A DNA stretch of 64,000 nucleotides. Origin: JAIOQJ01 sp963718635 (lineage in GTDB: Bacteria; Planctomycetota; Planctomycetia; Gemmatales; Gemmataceae). Within the stretch, counting starts at the first letter, position 1, and every line of letters starts with the position of its first letter. Made by a program: the position numbers and the translations under genes. The stretch spans positions 496,001-560,000 of the forward strand of contig OY970367.1 of the NCBI GenBank assembly GCA_963718635.1. Reading direction: 5' to 3'. A model generated the notes under the pieces. It made no database searches. It saw nothing but the letters and a program-made list of their open reading frames with translations, and was not told where the DNA came from. Below are positions 28,792 through 39,566 of this stretch, one piece after another.

Positions 28792-31007
28792 GACTTTTTT
28801 CCGTCGAGCAACTCGATGCGCCTGTTTAAGTTCCTGCGAAACAAGGGGAGAGCGTGGCAACGAAGCCGCTAGGGACAGCATTTTGCGGGCCTCGCTCGGA
28901 TTATTTAGATAATAGTGAGCCAAGCCGAGATGAACATACGTGCTGGCGCTGGCTTTATCGGAAATTGAACGTAGTCCACTATGTTTAGTGGCGTCGGCAT
29001 GTTCCGAAAGCGACCGGAGCAGCAGGATACGGGCATCGTCGTAATGGCCGCGGGCCAAGGCGATGGCGCCGAGCGTATTTAACATGCTGGCCGGCAAGAG
29101 GCCCTGTTTGTCTGCTTTACGTAACGCAGCAGCCGTGTTGTCAGCGGCGTCGTTGAGGTGCATTGCTTTCAACTGCAACCACGCCAACGAATCGGCGGAA
29201 ACGATATCGCTCGGATCTTCGCGCAACAACCGTTCGAAGGCCCGCTCGGCGACTGCGCACGCGCTTCGCATTCCATTCGATTTCGCCCGCTTTTGGCTCG
29301 GCAGCGATGAAATTGCTGCGTGCTGTCACCTCCGCCAGATCGCGATCGTAATCGGGAAACCGCTTCGACAAGTTGCCGGCTACGTCGGCTACCTCAACTG
29401 CAAATCCGGCTGAGTTGGCGAACTTCAACGCGGGCACAGCAACCGCCGGGCGAACCGCTTTCGTGCCGATCTCCGTTAGCACGGCCAGCACTTGCTTGGC
29501 GTCTTTGCTCAAACACGCTGCTTGCAGAAAAGACAACGAAACTGTTGAATCCTTGCCGATCAATGGCTTGTATTTATCCAGAAGCTTCATGCGCTTCTTC
29601 CGGCTTTTCCTCGTGATTGATCAGAATGTCCGCTTCCAACTGATAGGCCCAGTCGTTATCGGCCTTCAATTTCTGAACCCGGTGGCAGATGTCGAGAGCA
29701 GTATCGAACCTTCGCGCCCGGACAGCGGCTTGCGCCGAAAGAATATAGATCATCGGCAGTTCCGGGTTTTCCTTAACAAGGCGTTCCGTGCGGCGTAATG
29801 CCTCCTCGGGTTCGTAGATTTTTTGCAGGAGTCTTGCTTCCTTATCCAGCATCAATGCCTTGTCGGTGCAGGCCTTCTCTCCCTCGAGAAGATGTTCCAG
29901 AGCTTTGCCGAAATGGCCTCGACGTTCTTCGGTCGCTGAAGCACCCGCATAGCTTTCCGGTCGTTTTGGATCCTGCTCCCGAACTTTCTTCCATATTTCA
30001 TCGAGCCGGTCGGCCAATTCTTCGCTAAGAAGTTCCGCTTTCTCTTTCGGCATCAGCTCTTTGCGCACGAGTTGGACGAGAATGTCCAACTGCCGAAACT
30101 GCACGAGCCCCAGACCAATCAGCACATCGGTCGTTGCGGATGAGTCCTCCAGAATGTTCTGGGCAAGCCGCGAAGCGCCGACCCAATAGCCAACCACTTC
30201 AGGATAAGTATCAACGTCTTGAAACGAATCGGCGTACCCGGATAACAAACTCAACTGCTGCCGCACATCAAGTTTAGCGTTCAACGGATTTTTGACCGCC
30301 GGCGCGAGCTTCGTGGCCCGATACATACGCAACGAGCTGTCGTCCATCTCGACCGCTCGGTAGAGATTCATTCCGACTGCAATCTCATGCGGGCCGATCG
30401 ATTGCCTTTGCGCTAATGGGGACGGCATTGCTTTCAAGTGTTCAATCGCCAGGGCTTTGTTATTGGCCATCAGGGCTTCTTGCGCAAGATGCAGTGCGCC
30501 TGCCAGTCGTTGCTGACCGTTTCAATTCGTTGATGGGCGGCGAGGACGGCTTCCGCAGTTTTCTTATCTGCCCAATGCCGATTCATCCAGTAAACGACCA
30601 TCACCTGATCTTGCGTCTCGGCCTTCGCAGACGCTAACGAATCACGGCGACGCTTCACCAACGGATCGCCAGGATTTAATTGTTCGATTTTATCGAGATG
30701 CACAATCATGGCAGCGGCATCGAGATTGCCCGCTGCCTCGCCAAATGCCCGCCACTCGACGCCAATCTGGGCCTGCCGTCGCTCTTCGCGCTGATGCTGC
30801 AGGACGTAAAAACCGGCTGTGCCCATTGCACTTAACAGCACGAATACTGCCAGCAACTTTTGCCACAACGGCATACGACGCAGAAAGAAAAGAGCTGCGC
30901 AGCGGCATGGCAACAAACACAAGGCGCAGGCCGGTCGGTTGCGGCCCATACGCCGACCGGGGGGCAGGACCCTTGGCCTTAGCGGCAAAAAGAGAGCGCA
31001 AGGACAT
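28788..31007 (-). CDS. Membrane-anchored TPR protein A, frameshifted
   Basis: About 740 residues when reunited. One membrane segment near the N-terminus (LLAVFVLLSAMGTAGFYVL) is followed by TPR-like repeats: YEPEEALRRTERLVKENPEL, RARRFDTALDICHRVQKLKA, ARGHYDDARILLLRSLSEHA. Breaks occur near 30900, 30480, 29585 and 29270. At the end a six-A run keeps the frame open into protein B; with one A fewer it would stop at 28788 as TGA overlapping the next ATG. It lies between the AsmA-like gene and protein B on the same strand, so the three likely form an operon. The exact start is uncertain; 31007 gives a basic N-terminus before the membrane segment. Confidence 0.65.
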
Positions 31008-31139
31008 GGTTGAGAGATTGAAACCTAGGTGACAGTCGGGAAAGTTTGGGAAAGGTAATCAAGTTTCCCGACTTATCCTCAGTATACACAGCACCGCGGG
31101 CACCGCAAAAAAATTTCGGCGGAGATTTTCCTCGGCAAA

Positions 31140-31226
31140 GGCGAGCCGAACTCCGTAAGCAGCCGGGTTAAGGCTCAAGTTTCGCTCAAATTCCAGAACC
31201 CGATTGCTTACGCAATTTGGCTCGCC
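31140..31226. repeat. Imperfect hairpin, arms of 30 bases, abutting a stop codon
   Basis: 31140-31169 (GGCGAGCCGAACTCCGTAAG...) pairs imperfectly with 31197-31226. The right arm runs directly into the TAG stop of the AsmA-like gene. Related half-copies occur at 22326-22345 and perhaps near 6905. Confidence 0.65.
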
Positions 31227-34200
31227 TATGGGACCGGAATATTGTTCTTGTCGAAGAAAAATTGCACCGCTTCCTGAGTAAGGAAATTCAGCGGTTTCAA
31301 TTGGACCGAAGGGCTCGATACAGTTCCAGTCACTTCCAGGTTAACGGTGCGGTTGGAAACGTATCGCGAGGCTTGCAAAATCAAGCCGACGGGCACCGGG
31401 CCGACTGTCAGCGGCACATTAAGTCCCAGTACCCGTAGAGCAAGCGGACTGACTGTCATCTGGCCCGTGTTCGCTGTGACGTTCAAGTTGAGACGTCCGC
31501 TTGTCGTAACGGAACCGTCGGCAAATAATTGCAGACTCTGGCCGACGAGCGCCAACCGCTCGATACGCCAAACCCCGCCGCTCAAGACAGCGGCGTACTT
31601 CGCTACGGCGATCCGCTACGCGCGAGCTTGGCCCGAGAAAAGGCAGCGTCTCTTTCAACACGGGTATCTCCGACAGTTGCGTTCGACCAAGCGTCGCGGT
31701 GAGTCTTCCGGTAAGGTCATCGACGGAGCGGACATCGTGCCCGGAGAATACGAAACGACCGGTGGCTTGACCGATGCCGAGAGAGCCAAGGTCGCTTTCG
31801 GTGCGGATCAGAGATGGCAGGTTGAGATTGTTGAATTGCACGTCGCCCTCAACGCGGCCGCCAACGGCGCCAAAGAATTCGTATGTCGCTTTCCCTGAGA
31901 GTCTGCCCTGAGCGAAATCGCCCGTAATGTCGTGTGCCGAAAGCGTTCCCCGTTGCTGACTTGGCAGCAAATCCCACTCGAGCGGTATGCGAACAGCACC
32001 TGCGCGCTGGCCAAAGTATTTGCCGTTTAAAGCGCTAATGACGCCCGCACCGCGGATCTCGCGGCCGAGCGAAGTCCGGAGTTGAATGTCGAAATTAGCG
32101 TCCACCTTATTAGCAAGTTGGGGAATGGCAAACAGCAGGCGATCGGCCGGAATATTGCGCATCGTCAAGATGGCACGGCTTCGATCAAAATGTAGCAAGT
32201 TCAGAGCGACCAGACCACGAATCATGCCAACGCCGAACGCGGTCTCGATATTCTCGAAGCGGAGTTCTTCACCGTTGAGCCGGGCTTTGCTGCTGATACG
32301 GGGTGTGATTTCGCGATCGCCGTAACGGACTCGCTCTAGCCGAAAGGTTCCGACCCCAATGGGCTTGCCTTCATCGTTAAAAGAATAGGGCAGATCCAAG
32401 CTCGCCTCGCCTTCGAGCTTGCCCAAGATGTCGGAGGCGCCAAATGCCGGCCAAAGCTTAGCCAACTGGATGCCATGAATGCTCAGCTTGCCCTGCGGCG
32501 GCTTATCCGCAGCAGGTTCTTTTGGCGGATTTTTATCGGGCGGGTATCGGCCGTCAAGCTCAATTGTTCCGCCTAAAGCGGCCGCTTCCAGCTTGTAGGC
32601 AAGCACGCCGGCATTATAGTTTGCGGTCGCGTGCAGTTTCTCGGCAGGAATGTTCCGTACTTTCAGTTTGGGGGCCTGTACATCGACCGTAGCTGTCGCT
32701 TGACGCGGCTCATTTCCTTTGGCGACCGGAATGGTCGCCTTCAACGATCCTTCCGCTTTGCCTTCAAAGTTAAGGCCGGATGCGGAAGGCGCCTGCTTTG
32801 ACAGCTCGGCGAGATCTACACCCTTCAGAGTGAGGTCGATAGCACCGGCAACGTCGTTGCGCAACGGGATTTCCGCTCCGCCTCCGATGGCGCCACCGAA
32901 CAAAGTCGAAGTGATATCGAAGACCTTGAAGCGCTCGGTGTTCACATCCCAGTGAAAATCCAGCTTGTCAATTGGAAAGTCTTCAACGCGTAAACTCGAT
33001 GCCGCGCCCGTGCCATTGACTTGATAAGTCAAAGGTTTCAAATCGCCGGTCACGACGGCGTCCGCTTGGAACGAACCAGCGAGTTTGACAGGGAGCTTAA
33101 GCGTGGGCGCCAGTTTATTAAGACTGGCCAAGTCAATTTTGCCCAAGTCCACCTGACCTTTGAAGGGATATTTCCCGGTTAGATTGAGATCGCCCTTAGC
33201 CGTTATAGCTGCGCCTTCGACATTGCCGGAAAGATTGCTCAACGCAAGAACTCCATCGGCAAGCTTCGCGTCGAGTTTCAGAGTTTTCATCGTTAAGCCG
33301 ACTGCCTGGGCTTGATCGGACGCAAGCCGAGCGCTTCCGCGCCATTTCGCCGGATTCTGCAAGTTGCCCGACGGGGCGTTGAAGGTAAAATTCCCCGTAA
33401 AATTGCCGTCGGCGCCTTTAGCCAATTCAGGAAACAGTCCCATGATCTGGCCGACCGGTAAACGATCGAGATCGAGTTTGGCTGTCAAGTCGCCAGCCGG
33501 AACAACGCCAAGCGTGGCCGTGCCTTTAAAACTTCCGCCCGGTTTTGCTGGATCCCGTTCGGGCATCCGGCCACTGAAATCGGTCAACTGGAGAATGCCA
33601 TCTCGATAGACCATTTTTGCCTGCACATCCTGCATGGTCAGATCTTCGATGCTGAATGTCGGCAGGCTGGCGGTGCCCGTGAAACGATAACTTTTCAAAT
33701 CGCTTGCCGTATCGGTCGGAATGCTCACTTTGACTTGAAAAGTAATCCGCCCGCCGATTTTGAAGGGCGTTTTCACGTTCAACTTGTTCACTAGTTCGCC
33801 TAGATCGACGTTTTTCAATGAGAAGTTAAGATCGAGATAACTGGGGCCGGCCGCTTTTGCGTCTGTTTTCGTCTTGGGCTCCACCTTCTTCGGCTCCGTA
33901 TCGGGCGCCTGGGCCAAAATCATGAAGGCAGCTAGATCTCGGATTGCTTCGGCGGCAAAAGAATCGTCCGAGATGGGTTTGCGTGTTTTCAAAGACATCG
34001 GTTGAGCGGCATCCTGATGAAACTCGAAGCGGTCGCCGGTCGATCGCAGTTTCAAATCGACCGTCAGATCCTGACCGCTGACAAAGTGCGGGACAACGAC
34101 GGTTGCAGAACCGGAACCCCCTGTGGTAATCCCCTGTTTACCCTTCGTAATCACCAGGTCGGCCTTGCCGCTCAAGCGGCCCGTGCCGATGTCGTGCACC

Positions 34201-35270
34201 GGCACCTTCTTCTCGATCTGCCACTCGGCCGGCAGATCTTTGACGAGCAGTCGATCGGCATCCACTTTCAATTTGAAAACATTCGGATGCTTGGAGAAAT
34301 CGAGGGTGCCATCAATTTTTAGTGTGCCATCGGCGGTTTGGCCGTGAGCACCTGACAACGTCACCACCGAATCCTCAATCTTGACTGCGCCCGAGGTGAT
34401 GGTCGTTTTCAGATTGGCGGAAGCTACAAATACTTCGACTTCACTCGGCTGCGCCTTTACCAGGTAATGCATGAAGTTGTCATGCGTACGGAAATCGACG
34501 TGAATATCGGCGGTTGTCTGGCCCGTGATCGATACCTCGTCCAAAACAGATTCAGGTAGGAAAGGGATATGCTTGGCCACGGTCGGCGAAAGCCTGGTCG
34601 TCCCGATCGTTTTGGCATTAGCCTGGCCGGATTCTTTGCCGGTATCGAAATCGGCCGACATTTCCCAATGGCCCCAATTGGCATCGACCATTGAGCCGTT
34701 AAGCAGCAGTTTGCCGTCCTGCTGTTTAAAATCCGCGTCGATTCCTTCGAACACCGATTCCGGTCTCCCTTCTTGCGCTAATGCGATGCGCCCCTTTTCC
34801 AGATGCAACGTCGGCATTTTAGCGCCGTCCTTCTTGTCGCTCTTGGGAAGTTGCGTCAGCAATTTACCATCACTGTTAAAGCGCAAGGTGACCGCCGCGC
34901 CGCGCAGAGTCAGCAAAGTAGGCGTCTCGCCTGCGACGAGTCCAAATACGGAAGTGTTGCTTTCCACCTCTTTAGCGGTGGCAAACGGTTTGCCCCCGTT
35001 GGCGGCGCCGGCTTCTTCGATTTCTATCTCATGAACGGTCGAAGAATCGACGCCTGCCGAAATTGATTTGATATGGACGGGCGCGCCAAGCGAATTCGAT
35101 AATTTCTCCGACACGATTCGAGCGGCTTGGGGCGTGCTAAGAAAGACGCGACCGATGATGAGCAGGCCGATGATGAGGCCCAAACCGCCAAAGACAAAAA
35201 CAGGCCATCGACGCCTTTTCGTTGGGGCAACTGTGGATGGATCACTGGTCGAAAATCCGGCCGTTTGCAT
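31226..35270 (-). CDS. Large AsmA-like envelope protein
   Basis: About 1348 residues. One N-terminal membrane segment (VFVFGGLGLIIGLLIIGRVFL), directly followed by the AsmA-type start LGAPVHIKSISAGVDSS. A very long region of beta-strand repeats follows, in which phrases such as AKLDLDRLPVGQIMGLFPEL and KGDLNLTGKYPFKGQVDLGK recur. AsmA/TamB/YhdP-type proteins form bridge-like beta grooves that carry lipids or assist outer-membrane assembly; that role is assumed by similarity of architecture. A slip near 31630 leads into SGGVWRIERLALVGQSLQL and the true end FFFDKNNIPVP. It heads the minus-strand series that continues with the TPR proteins. A hairpin repeat begins exactly at its stop. Confidence 0.8.
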
Positions 35271-35447
35271 ATCAGTTCTCCGTCAACAAAACGGTTCAGC
35301 GGGACCAAGCTCACCGTGTAACGCCAAAGGTTCGAAACTAGCAAACGCCGTACCAGCCGAAAGCGTACGAAACAAGCGTTACTCTCTCATTATCGTTACA
35401 AGGGGAACGCTTTGACCGGGTGATTCCGCAATTCGAACGTGCGACCG

Positions 35448-35476
35448 TTGGCGTCGGGCCGGGTATTGCCTATAAT
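35448..35476 (+). promoter_or_regulatory. Candidate sigma-70 promoter of the TIGR03067 gene
   Basis: TTGGCG (35448-35453) and a perfect TATAAT (35471-35476) are separated by 17 bases. The ATG lies 67 bases further on. The -35 matches only four of six bases, so this is a candidate. Confidence 0.45.
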
Positions 35477-35542
35477 TAGTTCCTTGACGCGCTGAGGTTA
35501 GCCGTCTGCTTCTCTCTACAAGAAAATATTCAGGTCACCGAA

Positions 35543-35947
35543 ATGCTCGACATGCTCAAAGCGCCCTCCGCGCATCGCAACAAAACCCGAAACGATCTCG
35601 AACTGCTACAAGGGAGTTGGACCACGGTCGCCAGCTTAAGGCCAGCCCGTTTCCTGATTGCCGGCAATCGCTTTACTTTCGAATTCGAGAACGGCGATCT
35701 TTACATGGGAACGATTTTTCTGGATGAGGAAGAATCGCCGAAGCAGATGGATATGCTGATCGAAGAGGGGCCCGAACACGAAAAAGGCCTTATCTCACTC
35801 TGCATTTATCGAGTTGAAGGAGATGTGCTGCGCTGGTGTCCCACTAAGCCGGGCGGGGACCGTCGACTACGCAACTTCCCGAGCATCGAGGACGATCGCT
35901 ACTTCTCGATGGTTTTCAAGAAGGCGGCCGCGCGGCGCTCGCGATAG
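35543..35947 (+). CDS. TIGR03067-family protein
   Basis: 134 residues. The opening NDLELLQGSWTTVASLRPAR is the hallmark of the TIGR03067 family, a small beta-rich domain expanded in planctomycetes whose function is unknown; FTFEFENGDLYMGTIFLDEE and GISLC-like strands follow. There is no signal peptide, unlike many members that carry one, so it is likely cytoplasmic. It ends in a basic KKAAARRSR tail. It is transcribed divergently from the AsmA-like gene. A 20-bp perfect hairpin lies 28 bases past its stop. Confidence 0.75.
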   Translation: MLDMLKAPSAHRNKTRNDLELLQGSWTTVASLRPARFLIAGNRFTFEFENGDLYMGTIFLDEEESPKQMDMLIEEGPEHEKGLISLCIYRVEGDVLRWCPTKPGGDRRLRNFPSIEDDRYFSMVFKKAAARRSR

Positions 35948-35975
35948 AGTGCGAGCGCGTTTCAAGGATATACCC

Positions 35976-36027
35976 AGCCTGAAGCGCCAGCGAAGGATAC
36001 GCTCTTTCTTCGCTGGCGCTTCAGGCT
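35976..36027 (+). repeat. Perfect 20-bp-stem hairpin after the TIGR03067 gene
   Basis: AGCCTGAAGCGCCAGCGAAG (35976-35995) pairs exactly with 36008-36027, loop 12 bases. A T-rich stretch near 36035 is weak. It probably serves both this gene and the convergent ankyrin gene as a 3' element. Confidence 0.75.
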
Positions 36028-36099
36028 CGTTCAGCGTTTTAAAAGCATCCACATACCTGAAGTGCCGCTGAATTGTTCTTCGCTGGCCCCTGGCTCGTG

Positions 36100-36660
36100 T
36101 CACTTACCAAGAGCGGCTTTCAAGCATTTCACCACTTCTTCCGCCCCTTGTTTCTCTGCCAAACTTAGCGCCGAGTTGCCGGACGTATCGACGGCATCCA
36201 CTTTCGCACCCGCGTTGACGAGAAACTCGACTGTCTTCGTTCGTCCAGCGAGCGAAGCGAACATCAGCGCCGTTTGTCCGCTGGCATTCGCTGCGTTTAC
36301 ATCCGCCTTCGCGGCGATCAAAACTTTCGCAATTTCAATGTTTCCCTTGAAAGCCGCGGCTGTAAGGGCAGTAAGGCCCATCTTGTTCCGGGCATCGACT
36401 TCAACCTTGGACTGTTTCAACAGGATTTCGACCGCTTTCGGTTGACCATTGTACGCTGCCACAGTGAGCAACGTATCTCCACGGCCATTAGTGCCGTTCA
36501 CATCAAAACCGCTCGAGACATATTCTGCAAGCGTTTCAACATCCCCATCGCGCACCGCTTGAAACGCTATCTCTCGCAACTTCAGGGAGACTTCTGGTGT
36601 TATGTTAATCGACGGCTTCGCAACGATGAGCGACAACGTCATAAGGATCGCGGAAAGCAT
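36100..36660 (-). CDS. Periplasmic ankyrin-repeat protein, catalase partner (AnkB-like)
   Basis: 186 residues. A short signal peptide (MLSAILMTLSLIVA) is followed by four to five ankyrin repeats: GDTLLTVAAYNGQPKAVEIL, GLTALTAAAFKGNIEIAKVL, GQTALMFASLAGRTKTVEFL and GNSALSLAEKQGAEEVVKCL. In Pseudomonas aeruginosa the periplasmic ankyrin protein AnkB is encoded next to catalase KatB and is needed for its full activity. Here an exported catalase gene lies immediately upstream on the same strand, so the same partnership is likely. The 187-base gap contains five short hairpins. Confidence 0.85.
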   Translation of the reverse strand: MLSAILMTLSLIVAKPSINITPEVSLKLREIAFQAVRDGDVETLAEYVSSGFDVNGTNGRGDTLLTVAAYNGQPKAVEILLKQSKVEVDARNKMGLTALTAAAFKGNIEIAKVLIAAKADVNAANASGQTALMFASLAGRTKTVEFLVNAGAKVDAVDTSGNSALSLAEKQGAEEVVKCLKAALGK

Positions 36661-36686
36661 GGTGCTGCCTTTTTTGTGTCTGACCC

Positions 36687-36840
36687 GGAAGTCTGACGAC
36701 TTCCGCTACGGGCGTCCCGCTAGCGGAAGTCGTCAGACTTCCGAAGCGCGAGCCGGAAGTCTAACGACTTCCGCTACAACTACGGCCCGAAAGTCTAACG
36801 ACTTCCGCTACGACTACGACCCGGAAGTCTAACGACTTCC
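36687..36840. repeat. Array of five short GGAAGTC hairpins between catalase and ankyrin genes
   Basis: Each 18-base unit is its own hairpin, of the form GGAAGTCTAACGACTTCC: 36687-36704, 36725-36742 (inverted), 36755-36772, 36789-36806 and 36823-36840. The last three have a 34-base period. The array starts 6 bases after the catalase stop. Confidence 0.9.
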
Positions 36841-36846
36841 AAAATC

Positions 36847-38385
36847 TTACTTCGCGCTCGCGATAAGCGCTTTAACTTCCGCCAATTCAACGCCAACTGC
36901 TTTTGCCAAGCGCGTGCCATAGTCGGCATTTGCCTGATAGAAGTAGGAAACCATAGTCTTTTTCACCACAGGGTCTTTCACTCGCCCCAGGTCGCCGGCC
37001 ATATTCTTGATCAAGTTGGCTTTCATGCTTTCATCGAACGATTCATATAGTTCACCGGCCTGCTTGAAGTTCAGTTGCTTTTCGATCGGCTTTTGAACGA
37101 TCGACGGCGCCAGCGGCGCGCGGCTGTATTCTTTGCTTTGATCGTCGCTGCGCGGCCCGGAAGCTCGACTCGGCTCGTAGTTGATGTCGGTTTTCGAATG
37201 GCCGAAGTTCATTCGGCCGTTCTGATTGTCATTGTCGACTTCGGTTCGCGGCTTGTTCACCGGGAGCATCAGATAGTTGGCGCCAATTCGATGACGTTGC
37301 GTATCGCCATAGCTAAAGGTTCGGCCTTGCAGCAATTTGTCTTCGCTTGCTTCGATGCCCGGTACAAGCATTCCGGGCGAAAAGGCTGCCTGCTCAGTGA
37401 ATTGGAAGAAGTTGTCCGGGACCTTGTTCAGGGTCATTTTGCCGATGGGATGTTCCTTAACGCCGGTCCATATCTTAGTTGCATCGAGGGGGTCGAATTC
37501 AAATTTATCGAGATCGGCTGGGTTGATCATCTGGACATTCAATTCCCAGCTCGGATACTTCTTCGCCTTGATCGCTTCGTAGAGGTCCTCCGTCATGCCG
37601 CTGTGATTCTTCGCGGCTGCGGCCATGGCCTCTTCCTCAGTGTAATTCTTGACGCCTTGCTGCGAGCGCCAGTTAAACTTCACATAGGTCACTTTGCCTT
37701 GCTCGTTCACCCATTTGAAAGCGTGAACGCCAAAGCCATCCATCGTTCGATAACTGGCGGGGGTGCCCATATCGGAATAGATGAAGGTGAGCATATGGGT
37801 TGATTCGGGAACAAAGCTGAAGAAATCAAAAAATCGGCCGGGGTCTTGTTGATTGGTGATCGGACTCGGCTTGAGCGAATGAACCATATCGGGAAACTTG
37901 ATCGCATCCCGAATGAAGAACACCGGCAGGTCGTTGCCAACGAGATCCCAGTTGCCCTCGTCGGTGTAGAACTTCACGGCAAAGCCGCGCGGATCGCGCA
38001 ACTGCTCGGGCGAACCACCTGGATGAATAACGGTGCTAAAGCGGACAAAGACCGGCGTCTTCTTATCTTTGCCCGAGAATACTTTCGCTTTGGTGAACGG
38101 CGATTGGTCGGCATAGCTGACAAATTCGCCGATGACGCCGGCGCCGCGGGCATGAACGACGCGTTCGGGCGGGCGCTCGCGATCGAAACGGGCCAACTTC
38201 TGAATGAGATAGACGTTATCGAGCAAAGCCGGGCCTCGCTCGCCCGCAGTCCGACTATTCTGATTATTGCCGACCGGTTGTCCGCCGTCTTCGGTTAATT
38301 TTCGAGGGCTCGATTCGGGCGACTGTGCCACGCCAACCGTGGCCACAAGCGTCAATAGCCCAAGAGCGGCTGCATATCGGAACAT
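36847..38385 (-). CDS. Exported monofunctional haem catalase (KatB-like)
   Basis: 512 residues. A signal peptide (AAALGLLTLVATVGVAQS) precedes a clade-3-size catalase. Active-site region RVVHARGAGVIGEF with the distal His, VRFSTVIHPGGSPE, the conserved Asn in GNDLPVFFIRDA, and the proximal haem Tyr segment RTFSYGDTQRHRIGANY are all present. It disproportionates hydrogen peroxide in the periplasm. The Met at 38385 was chosen because GGAGAAA lies 6 bases upstream and the signal peptide follows; the longer frame lacks these. Frame intact. The ankyrin protein gene follows. Confidence 0.93.
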   Translation of the reverse strand: MFRYAAALGLLTLVATVGVAQSPESSPRKLTEDGGQPVGNNQNSRTAGERGPALLDNVYLIQKLARFDRERPPERVVHARGAGVIGEFVSYADQSPFTKAKVFSGKDKKTPVFVRFSTVIHPGGSPEQLRDPRGFAVKFYTDEGNWDLVGNDLPVFFIRDAIKFPDMVHSLKPSPITNQQDPGRFFDFFSFVPESTHMLTFIYSDMGTPASYRTMDGFGVHAFKWVNEQGKVTYVKFNWRSQQGVKNYTEEEAMAAAAKNHSGMTEDLYEAIKAKKYPSWELNVQMINPADLDKFEFDPLDATKIWTGVKEHPIGKMTLNKVPDNFFQFTEQAAFSPGMLVPGIEASEDKLLQGRTFSYGDTQRHRIGANYLMLPVNKPRTEVDNDNQNGRMNFGHSKTDINYEPSRASGPRSDDQSKEYSRAPLAPSIVQKPIEKQLNFKQAGELYESFDESMKANLIKNMAGDLGRVKDPVVKKTMVSYFYQANADYGTRLAKAVGVELAEVKALIASAK

Positions 38386-38697
38386 AGTGCGTTTCTCCAG
38401 AAAATCCGCTGCGATAGCGAAGACTGCCCTCGACGACAGCAGCGGATTGAAATGATCCAAAGCAATTATTAGGCCGGGCTTGGGTGAATCGCCAGTAGCG
38501 TCGGGGCTTAGATGAGTTTCCCAAACGTTGCTTCATCTGCCCAAGGGAGCGAGCTACAAGTCTATGAATTTTATGCGGCTTGAAGTTTCAATTTGTGCGC
38601 AGCACAAAGTAGCCGACGCAAGTGTATTGGAAGCAGCGGGCGTTCAATCAGTTCCAGCGATTTTACCCTGCGATTCGCAGTAGGGTTTCGGCCTGAG

Positions 38698-39519
38698 TTA
38701 TCGCGACTTGCGAATGAGGGCTTTTGCCTTCTTAGATACGACCGCAGTTTTGCTGCCCTTTGCGGCCGTGACCTTGCGACGCCTCGGCGGCGCCTTTTCA
38801 GGTTCGGACGGCGCCTCGTCAGAAGTCGCTATCTCAATGCCGAAGACGCCGGCGACTTCCGCACTGGCAAGTGTTTTGCCGGTCGTTTTCTTTGCAGTGG
38901 TCGGCACGGCCGCATCGATGAGTTCGAGGTGATCGACCTTGCGAAGGTGAAACAGAAGTTCAGGCTGTCTGTCCAGTCGGGTGCCGATGCCGTAAAGCAC
39001 TGCCGCTAAGTGTTTGCACATTCCTGCCCAATCCGGGCAGGAGCACTTCATTCGAATTTCGTTCGGTTTCGGAAACAGGCCACCTTCTCGCGCCGTGACG
39101 ATGTCCATCACCCCTTTCGACAACTTGCCCTGAAGGAGTTCGACCAGCGAGCCAATTTGTCCCGAGCAGGTAGTCTTGATTCCCTGCCAATGACCTCTTT
39201 TCACTTCGGAGATATCGATGACGATTTCGTACAGCGATGAGCCGCTGACGAGCGCTGTGATCTTCCCGGGTGCAATCTGCAGGTCGACGACCGAACCATT
39301 CCGGACGTAAGTGCGGCCGCGCGGCAAACGATTGGAAAAGTCGCTGTAGCCTTCCAGATTTTGACACCAGGCCTTGCCCCAAAAGGTGTTTGCGATGTTT
39401 CGCCCTTCAATGATAATCGGAGAAGTCTTCTGCCCCTTCTTCGAGCGGCTGGCAATTTCCCGCGCCGCTTGCGCCCGGCGTTGTGCAACGCTGACATAGG
39501 GGCGAAATCCGTAAAACAT
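38698..39519 (-). CDS. SWIM zinc-finger protein
   Basis: About 273 residues. The N-terminal half (TFWGKAWCQNLEGYSDFSNR, GRTYVRNGSVVDLQI) is typical of SWIM proteins that accompany SNF2 helicases. The SWIM zinc ligands are in KCSCPDWAGMCKHLAAVLYG (CxC...CxH). The C-terminus is a basic Ala/Lys-rich tail (AAKGSKTAVVSKKAKALIRK) suited to binding nucleic acid. It lies 47 bases after the SNF2 gene. The ATG at 39519 has AGGAG 6 bases upstream; a TTG one codon earlier is possible. It is probably a DNA-binding partner of the helicase, though their shared job is unknown. Confidence 0.87.
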   Translation of the reverse strand: MFYGFRPYVSVAQRRAQAAREIASRSKKGQKTSPIIIEGRNIANTFWGKAWCQNLEGYSDFSNRLPRGRTYVRNGSVVDLQIAPGKITALVSGSSLYEIVIDISEVKRGHWQGIKTTCSGQIGSLVELLQGKLSKGVMDIVTAREGGLFPKPNEIRMKCSCPDWAGMCKHLAAVLYGIGTRLDRQPELLFHLRKVDHLELIDAAVPTTAKKTTGKTLASAEVAGVFGIEIATSDEAPSEPEKAPPRRRKVTAAKGSKTAVVSKKAKALIRKSR

Positions 39520-39566
39520 CAATGACTCCTTTCCTGAATATGAGATGTCGCGCTGAACGTAATCTA

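Noticed and set aside
36687..36840. Regular short repeats resembling a CRISPR array
   Set aside because: Units are 18 bases with 16-base spacers, one is inverted, the spacers resemble one another, and no cas genes are nearby.
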